A program made the translations under genes and the position numbers. DNA of 64,000 nt, taken from assembly GCA_018061805.1 (NCBI GenBank), contig JAGOTL010000001.1, forward strand, positions 50,098 to 114,097, written 5' to 3'. Origin of the DNA: Candidatus Babeliales bacterium. GTDB lineage: Bacteria > Babelota > Babeliae > Babelales > Chromulinivoraceae. The notes beneath the pieces were generated by a model. The model was given only the letters and a program-made list of their open reading frames with translations, did not search any database and was not told the DNA's origin. Below, one piece after another: positions 16,899 to 25,260 of this stretch (the stretch's first letter is position 1; each line of letters opens with the position of its first letter).

Positions 16899-17522
16899 AT
16901 GTTGAAAAAAATAATTGTTATATTATTAGGTATTAATCTTTTAGTATCACAGCCAGTAGTCGCAAGAGAATGGGGACATCTTTATTGGTCAGAACGAGCA
17001 AGTGTGATTGTGTTTTATACTGCAACGGGAGCAGCTGTAGCGGGGACAGCGGTTGTAGTAGCAGTATACGCACCGATAGTTGTACCAATAGCTATCGCAA
17101 ACGCTAAAGTAGGAGCAGCTGTAGCAACTGCAAAGGTAGCTGCTGCAACAGCTGCCACAAAAGCTGCTGGTGGAACAGCTGTAGTATATGTTGTGGATGC
17201 GGCACATATAGTTTACACAGTTGCTGAACCTGTTATTCAAGGTGCTGCAGCAGTTTCTTATATAACAGCTCCGCTGTCTGCAACAATTTGTGCAGCCCAA
17301 CTCATGCAACCTTATGTTGTCCCGACTGAAAAAGAACAATTTCAACAGGGTATTAAACGAAACTTTGATACATATGTTCAAGCAGAAAAAGAATTAATAA
17401 CGTGCATGGACAAACATGCTTATCCTGATCGAACAACTGTTCCAAAGGCTTGCGAAGAAGCAGCATTGAATTATTATTTTCACGCAACAGGAAAAAATTA
17501 TTATGACAAGCTGATGAAATAA
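16899..17522 (+). CDS. small exported Ala/Val-rich protein with C...PxACE motif (3)
   Basis: A 207-residue protein. A signal peptide (IIVILLGINLLVSQPVVA) is followed by a long hydrophobic Ala/Val/Gly region (about 35-130, with AAVAGTAVVVAVYAP and AAVATAKVAAATAATKAAGG). Glycine-zipper-like spacing here suggests membrane insertion or self-assembly. The tail LITCMDKHAYPDRTTVPKAC followed by EEAA carries the operon's shared signature. It starts 5 bases after the previous gene, with a weak ribosome site. The alanine/glycine-rich composition resembles the C-terminal part of the nearby Hint-domain protein. Confidence 0.65.
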   Translation: MLKKIIVILLGINLLVSQPVVAREWGHLYWSERASVIVFYTATGAAVAGTAVVVAVYAPIVVPIAIANAKVGAAVATAKVAAATAATKAAGGTAVVYVVDAAHIVYTVAEPVIQGAAAVSYITAPLSATICAAQLMQPYVVPTEKEQFQQGIKRNFDTYVQAEKELITCMDKHAYPDRTTVPKACEEAALNYYFHATGKNYYDKLMK

Positions 17523-17637
17523 TACATTTTGGCCTGAAGAATCATCTATCAATTTCAATAAATCCTTACGGCTCAATAAAGGTTAATATTGAATTCTGGT
17601 TATAATAAGTTGATTTTGTGTTTCAGTTTTACAATGA

Positions 17638-17680
17638 AAAGACAGGAATAGTTTTTAAACAATTCCTGTCTTTAATTTTT
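17638..17680. terminator. strong terminator after the exported-protein operon
   Basis: A 12-base perfect stem (AAAGACAGGAAT pairing with ATTCCTGTCTTT) and an AT-rich T-run. It lies between the plus-strand operon and the minus-strand Hint/membrane-protein pair and may serve both. Confidence 0.85.
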
Positions 17681-17752
17681 ATATTAAAAATTTTACATAT
17701 GTAATGATCTCAATAGCATAGAATTTATACTAATATAGTATGTAAAATTTTC

Positions 17753-18007
17753 TTAATTGCTATAAGGATAAACCTTAAATTTTTCATTCAATAATCTAAA
17801 AAAAGCCCCAACAAATATAAATGATAATGAAAATTGTACAATATATTGCAACGGCAACTGATGAGGACTTCTCAATTCAAAGAACAATGCAATATTATAT
17901 GATAAAGTTATTGCTATTAATCCCATTGAAAATAGATATAGTTGCTGTTTTAAACAATCAAGATAAGTCATAAAAACCCAATCATTATTTATGGAAGAAA
18001 TGGACAT
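17753..18007 (-). CDS. small two-helix membrane protein beside the Hint gene
   Basis: An 84-residue protein with two hydrophobic segments (LYLFSMGLIAITLSYNIALF and IVQFSLSFIFVGAFF) and a short charged end. The first ATG overlaps the end of the Hint-domain gene by 19 bases. An in-frame ATG at 17971, preceded by GGG, would leave a 17-base gap instead. Its position directly after a secreted Hint protein with a membrane-active-looking tail is where a polymorphic-toxin immunity gene would sit, but no known immunity family is recognised. Confidence 0.5.
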   Translation of the reverse strand: MSISSINNDWVFMTYLDCLKQQLYLFSMGLIAITLSYNIALFFELRSPHQLPLQYIVQFSLSFIFVGAFFRLLNEKFKVYPYSN

Positions 18008-18777
18008 AGTGTAAGAGCGGTACCAACGAAAGTTGATGCTGTTTCAACTGCGGCAACAGTTCCAGCAAGTCCTCCAGCTGTACTTGCAACAGCAGCTGTT
18101 GCCACTGCTGCTTCAGAAGCTAATCCTGCGCCACTAATTGCACCTGCGACTATAGCAGCACCAGTTGAAGCCCCGGCCGCTGCTGTTCCAGCAGCTGTTG
18201 CAGCACCGACTGCAGCTCCAGCTACACCTCCAGTTGTAACAACAATAGTACCTGCTGCTGCCACAGCTGTCCCATAACATAATGTTTTCGTAAACCAATA
18301 TCCAATAGCGCCAGAAATAGGTCCATTATGAATCAATATGCTATTATTAGATGCAAGAAAATTTGCATAATCTTCTACGGTAATAAATCGCAGCGTAACG
18401 TATTCTTGTTTTACACAGATTGATTTTATTCGAATAAATGTCGTATCATTTTTTAAAAGCATATCGCCAAGAGATAATTGATTTGCTTGAATCCATTTGT
18501 AAGGAATAAAAAGTCGTTGATCTGGAGAAACTCGAATAACAACATCATCATCCATTGTTATTTCTACGCAAGAATCTATTTCTTTTTCTTCAACTGTTAA
18601 AATTGATTTGGGACATTGCAAAAAATCTTGATCGAGAGCAATAACTTTATCTCCAATGCTTAGCTCTTGTATTGCTTTAAGCCCATCTGGAGTTTGGACA
18701 AGTGTATCAGAAAGAATTCCTGCATGCATAAAGGATGCTGCTAACAGAAAGCTGGAAAACGTGATGCTTTGTTTCAT
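17989..18777 (-). CDS. exported Hint-domain protein with Gly/Ala-rich C-terminal region
   Basis: A 262-residue protein. The start at 18777 has ribosome site AAAGGAG; a longer in-frame form (18837) lacks one. A signal peptide ends near A19. Residues 20-151 follow the Hint (hedgehog/intein) fold: DTLVQTPDGLKAIQELSIGD (24-43), VSPDQRLFIPYKW (83-95), ITVEDYANFLASNNSILIHN (132-151). The terminal His-Asn of autoprocessing Hint domains is kept. The residue expected to be the N-terminal Cys/Ser nucleophile appears to be Gly20, and the block-B His is Gln87. After it, about 110 residues are rich in Gly, Ala, Val and Thr, glycine-zipper-like. This is the layout of pretoxin-Hint proteins, in which the segment after HN is the payload. 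Confidence 0.7.
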   Translation of the reverse strand: MKQSITFSSFLLAASFMHAGILSDTLVQTPDGLKAIQELSIGDKVIALDQDFLQCPKSILTVEEKEIDSCVEITMDDDVVIRVSPDQRLFIPYKWIQANQLSLGDMLLKNDTTFIRIKSICVKQEYVTLRFITVEDYANFLASNNSILIHNGPISGAIGYWFTKTLCYGTAVAAAGTIVVTTGGVAGAAVGAATAAGTAAAGASTGAAIVAGAISGAGLASEAAVATAAVASTAGGLAGTVAAVETASTFVGTALTLCPFLP

Positions 18778-19207
18778 GGTCGTGTACTCCTTTGAAAGGT
18801 TTTTTGTTTTGGACAACTGCTTATGCATTCCCTTCAAAACTCTCTACCTTTAGCAGATATTAAGTATAAAGTAATTTGATCGAACTTCAATAAACTTGCC
18901 CCCACGTAAACTCAGAAGGATAAAAGGCGATTGAAATTTTTTGCTCGAGCAAAATGCCGGTAGAATATTCTTGAAACGACACTGTTAAGATAAGAGTAGG
19001 TTCAGAAATACAAAGCGAAAGCTGCCTGTATTAACGCAATTAAAAAACTATCTTAGGGTTCACAACGAATCTAGTGGGCTTTGGTTAGGACTAGTATGAA
19101 ATTGCATACAATAACTTTAAATCTCGCGATTACCGACCGCTTAAATGGTTAGAGATGATTAAATAATCATGACCCAAACCATGTACGCAAATTATTTTAC
19201 AGATACT
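18778..19207. other. non-coding stretch with several inverted repeats
   Basis: About 430 bases without a credible gene. Present are a perfect 16-base palindrome around TTTGCTCGAGCAAA (near 18949-18964), a CTAGT/ACTAG pair (near 19071-19095), GTATG/CATAC (near 19095-19110) and an AT-rich palindrome (near 19154-19171). The part nearest 18777 must hold the Hint gene's leader. The rest might be a structured RNA, but no known RNA family could be matched by eye. Confidence 0.35.
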
Positions 19208-19552
19208 TTATGATATTTTTTTGACAAACTCAGATTTCAAACCCACTTTCCCAAATCCATCAATTTTGCAATCAATATTATGATCTTCATCGACCAATCG
19301 TATGTTTTTTACTTTTGTACCAGATTTTATGGTCGACGAACTACCTTTTAATTTAAGGTCTTTGATGAGTGCAACAGAATCACCATCGTTCAAAATGTTG
19401 CCATGCGCATCTTTGACAATCTTTGTATCTTCAGCATTTCCACTTTCTACTTCTTCGTTCCACTCATGAGCACATTCTGGACAAATCAAAATCCCATTAT
19501 GTTTATACGTATACTCTGAACTACATTTTGGACACTTTGGTAAATTAATCAT
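19208..19552 (-). CDS. yjdM: PhnA/YjdM-like zinc ribbon protein
   Basis: A 114-residue protein with an N-terminal zinc ribbon ([14 protein letters not shown]...CPECAHEW, four cysteines), followed by the PhnA C-terminal beta domain ([56 protein letters not shown]). Length and order match the widespread PhnA/YjdM family. These were named after a phosphonate operon but are not phosphonate enzymes in most bacteria. Good ribosome site AGGAGA. It stands at the right edge of the accessory region, with no functional partner nearby. Confidence 0.92.
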   Translation of the reverse strand: MINLPKCPKCSSEYTYKHNGILICPECAHEWNEEVESGNAEDTKIVKDAHGNILNDGDSVALIKDLKLKGSSSTIKSGTKVKNIRLVDEDHNIDCKIDGFGKVGLKSEFVKKIS

Positions 19553-19734
19553 TATTTAATTTCTCCTAATAATTATTGTTAAGTCTATTCTTTAATAAAT
19601 CGCAAAAATATATACTTTTAATAGTATCATGAGTGGAATTGACATTCCATCGTGTAAAAAAACTATACCGAATTTATTTTTAATATTTTTCATATAGTAG
19701 ACTAATAATACAATATAAGGCTTAAGAAAATAGT

Positions 19735-20742
19735 ATGAATATAGTTTTTTTGTTAACTTTGTTAAGTTATTCAATGTTTTTGGCAACAGAAGAAATTACA
19801 CCTTACAAATTTACTGACCAAGAAATCCAAAAGCTTGTTTATAAAATTCCAGAATCTTGTCGGTTTACTACAAAGCGTTTAAGTAAAGATAATTCCGACA
19901 TTATATATTATTTAAGTAAACCAAAGACTCTTAATTATCCAATTGCTATTTGTTGTGGTGGATCATCTTCACGGAATAGACTTGTGAGCATTATTCATTT
20001 TCATCGATATTTTTTACAAGAATTTTTAGATTTAGGGATAGCTGTTTTGACGGTAGAGCAACAGGGTATAGATGGTAATCAAATTAATGAACAAGAATTT
20101 TGGCAGCATTATACAAGATCAGCACGACTCCAAGATTATCAGGCTGTGATTGAAAAATTAAAACTTAATTCTCCGGTTGGATGGAATGGCAAGATTATTT
20201 TATTTGGAGTTTCTGAGGGTGGTCCTATTGTAACAACGCTCACGCAGCAATATTGTGATATTACTATTGCAACTATGAATTGGTCTGGTGCAGGTGATTG
20301 GTCATGGCGCGATGAGGTATGGTTGTTTATTGATTATTTAAAAACGAATGGTCCATGGTGGTTTTCATGGTTAGGATGTATACAAAAGTGGATCCCAAGT
20401 ATACCTTATGTGCCTGTTAATCGACTTGATTATGATAGATACATAGACGAAATAGTAGCAAATCCAACGACCAATAAAGATTTTTTAGGAATGACCTATG
20501 CATATCACGTTGATGCTTTATGTAATTGGCAGATTGAATATGAAAAGATAAAAACACCGTTTTTAGTAGTTGCAGGAGCTTTAGATATAGGCATTGCATC
20601 GTGTGATGCGTTTGTGCAAAAAGCTACAATTGCTGGAGTACCTATTACGTATTTGCGTATCGAAGATATGGATCATTATGTTCGAAAAAGACCAGATGTT
20701 ATAGAGGTATCTTTTCAGTGGTTAAGCAATCAATTGAATTAA
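19735..20742 (+). CDS. exported alpha/beta hydrolase
   Basis: A 335-residue protein with a short signal peptide (residues 1-18) and an alpha/beta-hydrolase fold. An oxyanion-side strand (IAICCGGSSSRNR near 70-82) is followed by the nucleophile elbow GVSEGG with S160. A late strand FLVVAGALDIGIA supplies a likely acid residue, and DMDHYVRKRP supplies the histidine. Substrate cannot be told; esterase or peptidase-like activity on host or envelope material is plausible. It is followed by an unrelated membrane-anchored gene 50 bases on. Confidence 0.8.
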   Translation: MNIVFLLTLLSYSMFLATEEITPYKFTDQEIQKLVYKIPESCRFTTKRLSKDNSDIIYYLSKPKTLNYPIAICCGGSSSRNRLVSIIHFHRYFLQEFLDLGIAVLTVEQQGIDGNQINEQEFWQHYTRSARLQDYQAVIEKLKLNSPVGWNGKIILFGVSEGGPIVTTLTQQYCDITIATMNWSGAGDWSWRDEVWLFIDYLKTNGPWWFSWLGCIQKWIPSIPYVPVNRLDYDRYIDEIVANPTTNKDFLGMTYAYHVDALCNWQIEYEKIKTPFLVVAGALDIGIASCDAFVQKATIAGVPITYLRIEDMDHYVRKRPDVIEVSFQWLSNQLN

Positions 20743-20792
20743 ATAATGCATAAAATAAAAAGATTGTTTATTTTTCAATAAAGGAGTTTGGT

Positions 20793-22199
20793 ATGTCAGT
20801 GGTATTTTTCACAGGTCTGTTGGCTTATGGTATTTATTGGACAGCAAAAAAAGGCCTTAAGTATGTTAAAAAAGATTTAATGAATGATCAAGAATGTGAT
20901 ATAGGTACTCTTGCTCAAAAAATTCAAGAGACAAAAGACGCTACAAAAAATATACGAGCTATATCAGCAATGATTTATAATAAAGAATTAAGTTGGGATA
21001 ATTATATAGAATTGTTTGTTCAGCACGGTAATCCTGAAAGCATTGTCCGAGTATTAATTACAACAAATTCTTTTGTATATGAGCTGCATAAAATAGCAAG
21101 TGCAGGTTTTTTTGTTACTGAAAAAAATCTTGAGCAAGGTTTACCAAGACTAGATGCGAGTGTTTTTTTTATGGGAGATGGGTTGGAGTTTTTTGTTGTA
21201 GGCACTACCAATGGCACAGTCGTATTTTTTAAAAATGAATTTTATGAAAATGCTCAAACTGGTGAAACTATAGTAGCATGCCTCAATATAGAGGAAGTTT
21301 TGTCACCTGTAGTTGGTGTGTCTCTGTTGAAGGAGAATAAAGTTCTTGCGGTTGCTTACAAAGGTGGTCAAGTGGGTATATTTGCAAAGGTACCGTCTGA
21401 GAACAAATTATCTAAATATAATGATTATACATTGGGTAATGCTGAGATTATACATTTTTCAACATTATATTCGGCACCTATTTTCTTGAGTATAGATATA
21501 AATTTTGAACAAAAAATTTGGAATATAGTACAGGATGGGACTTTAGTATGTCTTGGCTCAGAGTCTTTAAAGTCTATATTTGATGTAGATACCAAGGTTT
21601 TTTTGAATGCTACTATTATGATGATGAACAACGTTGAGGAAATATTTTTCACGACATATGTTGCTGTTGAAAATAAAGTTGATAAGAAAATTGAGATATA
21701 TAAACATGCGCAAAAAGCTTCTGTTTGTATTGCTACAATTCCTTATGAAGGTGAAATTTTATGTACTCATTTTAATGGGTCAGAAAATTTATTTACGTTT
21801 TATCAAAAAGGTGGCGCTGACCAAGGAGTTCATGTTTATAATTTTGAATCACAATATGATGTCGCGCATTTTACGCCACATAGTAAACAGTATCAGCATC
21901 CTTTACAAATATTTTTACAGAAAGATAAAGTTTTTTGTTTATATTTGGGCGGGCTTATGGATATGTGGCATTGTGATGTTGATAGAAGAAATTTAGTACA
22001 AACTGTTTTGGAAAAAATTGTTAAGCCGTTGCCAGATGCATTAAAAATTGAATTTTTAAGACAGTTTGGTGTTTATTTACAACATAAAACAGAAGATAAC
22101 TATAATTTATTGGTACAAATTGGCGCTTCTGGTTTATCAAAAAGTGATGTTCAGGTACTGTTATTTCAACTTCAGTTTTTACCACCATTGTCTAATTAA
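20793..22199 (+). CDS. membrane-anchored protein, possibly beta-propeller-like
   Basis: A 468-residue protein with an N-terminal hydrophobic segment (VVFFTGLLAYGIYWTAKKG), a helical region to about residue 110, then repeated four-strand-like units (ASVFFMGDGLEFFVVGTTNG; KVLAVAYKGGQVGIF; ENLFTFYQKGG; KVFCLYLGGLMDMWHC). Their spacing resembles WD40-type or quinoprotein propeller blades. The resemblance is by pattern only. A helical C-terminus follows. Strong ribosome site AAAGGAG. No family name can be given. Confidence 0.55.
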   Translation: MSVVFFTGLLAYGIYWTAKKGLKYVKKDLMNDQECDIGTLAQKIQETKDATKNIRAISAMIYNKELSWDNYIELFVQHGNPESIVRVLITTNSFVYELHKIASAGFFVTEKNLEQGLPRLDASVFFMGDGLEFFVVGTTNGTVVFFKNEFYENAQTGETIVACLNIEEVLSPVVGVSLLKENKVLAVAYKGGQVGIFAKVPSENKLSKYNDYTLGNAEIIHFSTLYSAPIFLSIDINFEQKIWNIVQDGTLVCLGSESLKSIFDVDTKVFLNATIMMMNNVEEIFFTTYVAVENKVDKKIEIYKHAQKASVCIATIPYEGEILCTHFNGSENLFTFYQKGGADQGVHVYNFESQYDVAHFTPHSKQYQHPLQIFLQKDKVFCLYLGGLMDMWHCDVDRRNLVQTVLEKIVKPLPDALKIEFLRQFGVYLQHKTEDNYNLLVQIGASGLSKSDVQVLLFQLQFLPPLSN

Positions 22200-22217
22200 A
22201 AGTTGAGGATTTGATGT

Positions 22218-22970
22218 ATGCGTAAAAATGATATACTGGCTTATGACGAACTGTGCGGTTTGTTTTATGATGCAACTGAAAAGTATGCATCAGAGCAGGA
22301 AGTAGATTTTTTTGCATCATGTATTGAGAAAAATCCAGGAAGAGTGTTGGAAGCTATGTCTGGGTCAGGGCGGTTACAAATTCCGTTAATTCGGCGTGGA
22401 TATGTGGTTGATGGAGTTGATATTTCTGATGCGATGCTTGCACGTTGTCGTCAGCGTTGTGCAGAATTTGGACTTACACCAGAATTGTACGAACAGCCAC
22501 TTGAAAAAATGGCATTACCTCACAGGTATAGCACAGTTATTATAGCCGTTGGTTCATTGCAATTGATTACCGATCGCAATCTTGTGCTTCAAGCACTTAA
22601 AAATATTAAAGCTCACATGCTTCCGGGCGGTTATTTATTTATCGATATTTTTGTGCCTGATAAAACGTTAGATGAACATGCAGTATTAATTGCGCGGCTT
22701 GATGAGCAAACAATCATTCGTTTAACCAAGCGACATGTTTTTAATATGCAGCAACGGTTGGCAAGTACGTTTTGCTTGTATGAGCTTATAGTTGGGGGCA
22801 TTGTTACAAAGCAGGAAAATGCACTCATAGAGGTCGTGTGGCGTTCTGATGAGCAGTGGCAAGAATTACTCAGTGAAGCTGGTTTTGAAATGCTTCATGT
22901 GTATGATCAAAAATTTAAACAGTTTGAGACATCGCGCGTTATTCATGCTCGGGCTATAGTAAAACAGTAA
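22218..22970 (+). CDS. class I SAM-dependent methyltransferase
   Basis: A 250-residue cytoplasmic methyltransferase with Rossmann-fold motifs in order: motif I VLEAMSGSGRLQIPLIRRG (about 40-58, with MSGSGR for the usual GxGxG), motif II VDGVDISDAMLARCRQR, a motif with YSTVIIAVGSLQLI, and MLPGGYLFIDIFVP. The C-terminal part with LSEAGFEML is normal for the family. The substrate is not evident. It starts 18 bases after the previous stop. Confidence 0.85.
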   Translation: MRKNDILAYDELCGLFYDATEKYASEQEVDFFASCIEKNPGRVLEAMSGSGRLQIPLIRRGYVVDGVDISDAMLARCRQRCAEFGLTPELYEQPLEKMALPHRYSTVIIAVGSLQLITDRNLVLQALKNIKAHMLPGGYLFIDIFVPDKTLDEHAVLIARLDEQTIIRLTKRHVFNMQQRLASTFCLYELIVGGIVTKQENALIEVVWRSDEQWQELLSEAGFEMLHVYDQKFKQFETSRVIHARAIVKQ

Positions 22971-22977
22971 GTATGTA

Positions 22978-24165
22978 TTAATGTGTGTGTGGGCAAGGAA
23001 GTTTGAGTATTTTAATGTTGTATGTTTTTTCTGATACAATGCCTTGTTTATCTTTGTATTGTATAGTTTGTTTGTTGTAGTAACGCTGTAGCAAATCGTT
23101 GAATGTGTTTATACCATCAAAACATTCGCTCAGGGTGATGCGATGAACGCATCCATAACCACTCGGATAACCGCGAGCTTCAATTATTTCGTTGCGTTCA
23201 ATGTTACTTATGATCATAACATGACCTTGTGTCCAAACAATATCACCGTCTTCAAGAGTTTGGTTGGTTTTTAGATCTTTGCAAAAATGTACTATCGCTG
23301 TAGATGTTTTCCAAGGAAAATAAATACCTGCAATTTTTGCCATTCTCATGATAAATTCTGAACAATCGTATCCACTATAAGGATTACTTTTCCCTGTACG
23401 ATTGATACATCCATCTTTGTTATAAAAAACTTCATCTATGTATGGTTCAACGTAGCTGCTACCACCCCAGATATACGGAATGACATGTTGTGCGCCTGAG
23501 AGAGTTACTTTGTCGACCAATGTATTGACCAACGTTACAAATAATTTTCTTGTAGATTGTGCGTCGGTTATTTGTTCTGATAATCCATGGCTATGAGGAA
23601 CAAAGTCGAGTTGTATAGCGTGTGTATGAAAATCGATTTTTTGAATAGCAAAAGCGGCAGATGTATCGTGTTGTGGTAGATGTTTAAACCGTGTACCTAC
23701 AGAAAAGCCTTTCCAAGGATAGGTTAAAACGACGGTAGGTTGTTTTGCATATTCAGGATTTGGTATGACATCAATTAGGTCATTATCGAGTTTCTTGAGT
23801 GGTGCTAGATGTTTCTTATGAACCCAAAAACAATGGCGTTGGTCTGGTAATGTAGTATCAATATGATATTTAATGTGCGGGTAATATATTTTTACGTGGT
23901 GGTGGTGTGTTTCGATGCAATGCACAATTTCATTATACAGTCCTTGATGAGCTCGAAAGCAACTTTTATTCTCACACGATGCAGGAGGATTTTTTGGTGC
24001 AGGAAAAGAAACACTCATATCAACGATAGGATCTTTTATGACAGCTTGTTGTGTTTGAGTACGAGTTAAATTTTGTGTGCGCAATGGCTCTGTAGAACTA
24101 CCAAACATGATGATTAGTGAAATAACAATCAGATTCTTGGTGTTAAAGAGGGTGGTATTGTTCAT
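22978..24165 (-). CDS. exported NlpC/P60-family cell-wall peptidase
   Basis: A 395-residue exported protein. An N-terminal signal or anchor (10-24) precedes an unassigned domain up to about 215, possibly substrate binding. The C-terminal NlpC/P60 domain has PYIWGGSS (230-237), GYDCSEFIMRMAKIAG (catalytic C268), GDIVWTQGHVMIIS (catalytic H315) and IIEARGY. Such enzymes cut gamma-D-Glu-diamino acid links in peptidoglycan peptides. It is the one wall hydrolase in the window with its catalytic residues apparently intact. It is convergent with the methyltransferase gene, 7 bases apart. Confidence 0.85.
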   Translation of the reverse strand: MNNTTLFNTKNLIVISLIIMFGSSTEPLRTQNLTRTQTQQAVIKDPIVDMSVSFPAPKNPPASCENKSCFRAHQGLYNEIVHCIETHHHHVKIYYPHIKYHIDTTLPDQRHCFWVHKKHLAPLKKLDNDLIDVIPNPEYAKQPTVVLTYPWKGFSVGTRFKHLPQHDTSAAFAIQKIDFHTHAIQLDFVPHSHGLSEQITDAQSTRKLFVTLVNTLVDKVTLSGAQHVIPYIWGGSSYVEPYIDEVFYNKDGCINRTGKSNPYSGYDCSEFIMRMAKIAGIYFPWKTSTAIVHFCKDLKTNQTLEDGDIVWTQGHVMIISNIERNEIIEARGYPSGYGCVHRITLSECFDGINTFNDLLQRYYNKQTIQYKDKQGIVSEKTYNIKILKLPCPHTH

Positions 24166-24249
24166 GTTTTCACCGTTTTATTATAAGAAAACATAGAATA
24201 TCATGCGTAGTATATAAAAACAAGGCAAGTTGTTTCAAGGCTTTCTTGT

Positions 24250-25143
24250 TTAAAACGCGACACCCCAAGAACCCCAGATCATGACAGCGTTGTAACCTAA
24301 ACGTTCAGGTTTAACATCGTAGCCATAGGAAATGTTGAGTAGCAATCGGTGAGCAAATCGTTGTCGTAAGAATGTATATTTATACACTAAATAAAAGTTG
24401 TTGCGCATATAGTTAAATGAATCGAGTTGTGCGATGGTAGGAGTAGCTTTGATACCAAAGCCCCAACGTGCAGCATAACCACCTTCAAGGCCATGTGACA
24501 ATGGGTTGCTGGTTTGTGCAGCAATTAGAATATCGGCAATGCTGCCTATGGTAAATTTGTACGAATTACACTGAGCATCAAATGCATTGCGTGGAATAAA
24601 GTAGTTGTAACGAGTACCCCATAAGAAATCGACCTTTTGCTTGAGATGGTATAGTCCGTCAAGCTGGACCCCAACGCCCACTTGTCCAGTTCCAAATCCG
24701 ACGCGTTGTAGTGTGTGCACAGCATGGGTTGGGATACCAAATAACCCAGATATAGATACTTTCAATTTTTCATGAGCAAGTATATTGCGTCCTACGGTAA
24801 ATAAAATATCATCAGTTTCGGTAACGTTTGCCGTTGTTTTTTGTTTGATTGTCTGGTGAGTATGAGCACATGCAAAATCTGTTCTAAGATAATATTTTTC
24901 TGCGAAATTACGATTATATGTTGTTATCCCTCCAATATAATTTTCTCTAATGTTTTGTGTGCGTGTTTTTTGAAAGAAATCAAATAAAAGTACAGATAGG
25001 CTATTCGGTCTTTTTTGTGTGTGGGCAGCAATTGGTTGACGAGTGACTTGTGCAATACGAAAGTTGTACACGATAGATACAGCTGCAAGTGGCATATGGG
25101 CTAGAGTTGTTGTAATGATGCTATAAAAAATAAACTTTTTCAT
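24250..25143 (-). CDS. putative small outer-membrane beta-barrel protein
   Basis: A 297-residue exported protein with a signal peptide (residues 1-20), many amphipathic strands with aromatic girdle residues (for example KVDFLWGTRYNYFIP, NFYLVYKYTFLRQRF, RLLLNISYGYDV), and a C-terminal phenylalanine in SWGVAF. Length and pattern suggest a 10-12-stranded barrel. It precedes the NlpC/P60 gene on the same strand by 84 bases. No family is recognised. Confidence 0.65.
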   Translation of the reverse strand: MKKFIFYSIITTTLAHMPLAAVSIVYNFRIAQVTRQPIAAHTQKRPNSLSVLLFDFFQKTRTQNIRENYIGGITTYNRNFAEKYYLRTDFACAHTHQTIKQKTTANVTETDDILFTVGRNILAHEKLKVSISGLFGIPTHAVHTLQRVGFGTGQVGVGVQLDGLYHLKQKVDFLWGTRYNYFIPRNAFDAQCNSYKFTIGSIADILIAAQTSNPLSHGLEGGYAARWGFGIKATPTIAQLDSFNYMRNNFYLVYKYTFLRQRFAHRLLLNISYGYDVKPERLGYNAVMIWGSWGVAF

Positions 25144-25260
25144 CTACTCTCACGTTTAAAATGTTTTTTGATTGTTTTTTAATGTAAAGATTTTTTAATG
25201 AAAGGTATATGTTTTTGTGTAAGATAGAGTTAGGTGGCATGTTTTATAGAGGTACTCAGT

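Noticed and set aside
16989..17381. 130-residue Cys/Ser/Tyr-rich minus-strand frame
   Set aside because: It is the antisense shadow of the Ala/Val-rich exported protein, with a composition explained by its codons; no ribosome site.
18778..19207. tmRNA, RNase P RNA or SRP RNA in the gap before phnA
   Set aside because: Size and hairpins suggested it, but no tag frame ending in Ala-Ala stop, no tRNA-like ends and none of the conserved RNase P or SRP sequences could be found on either strand.
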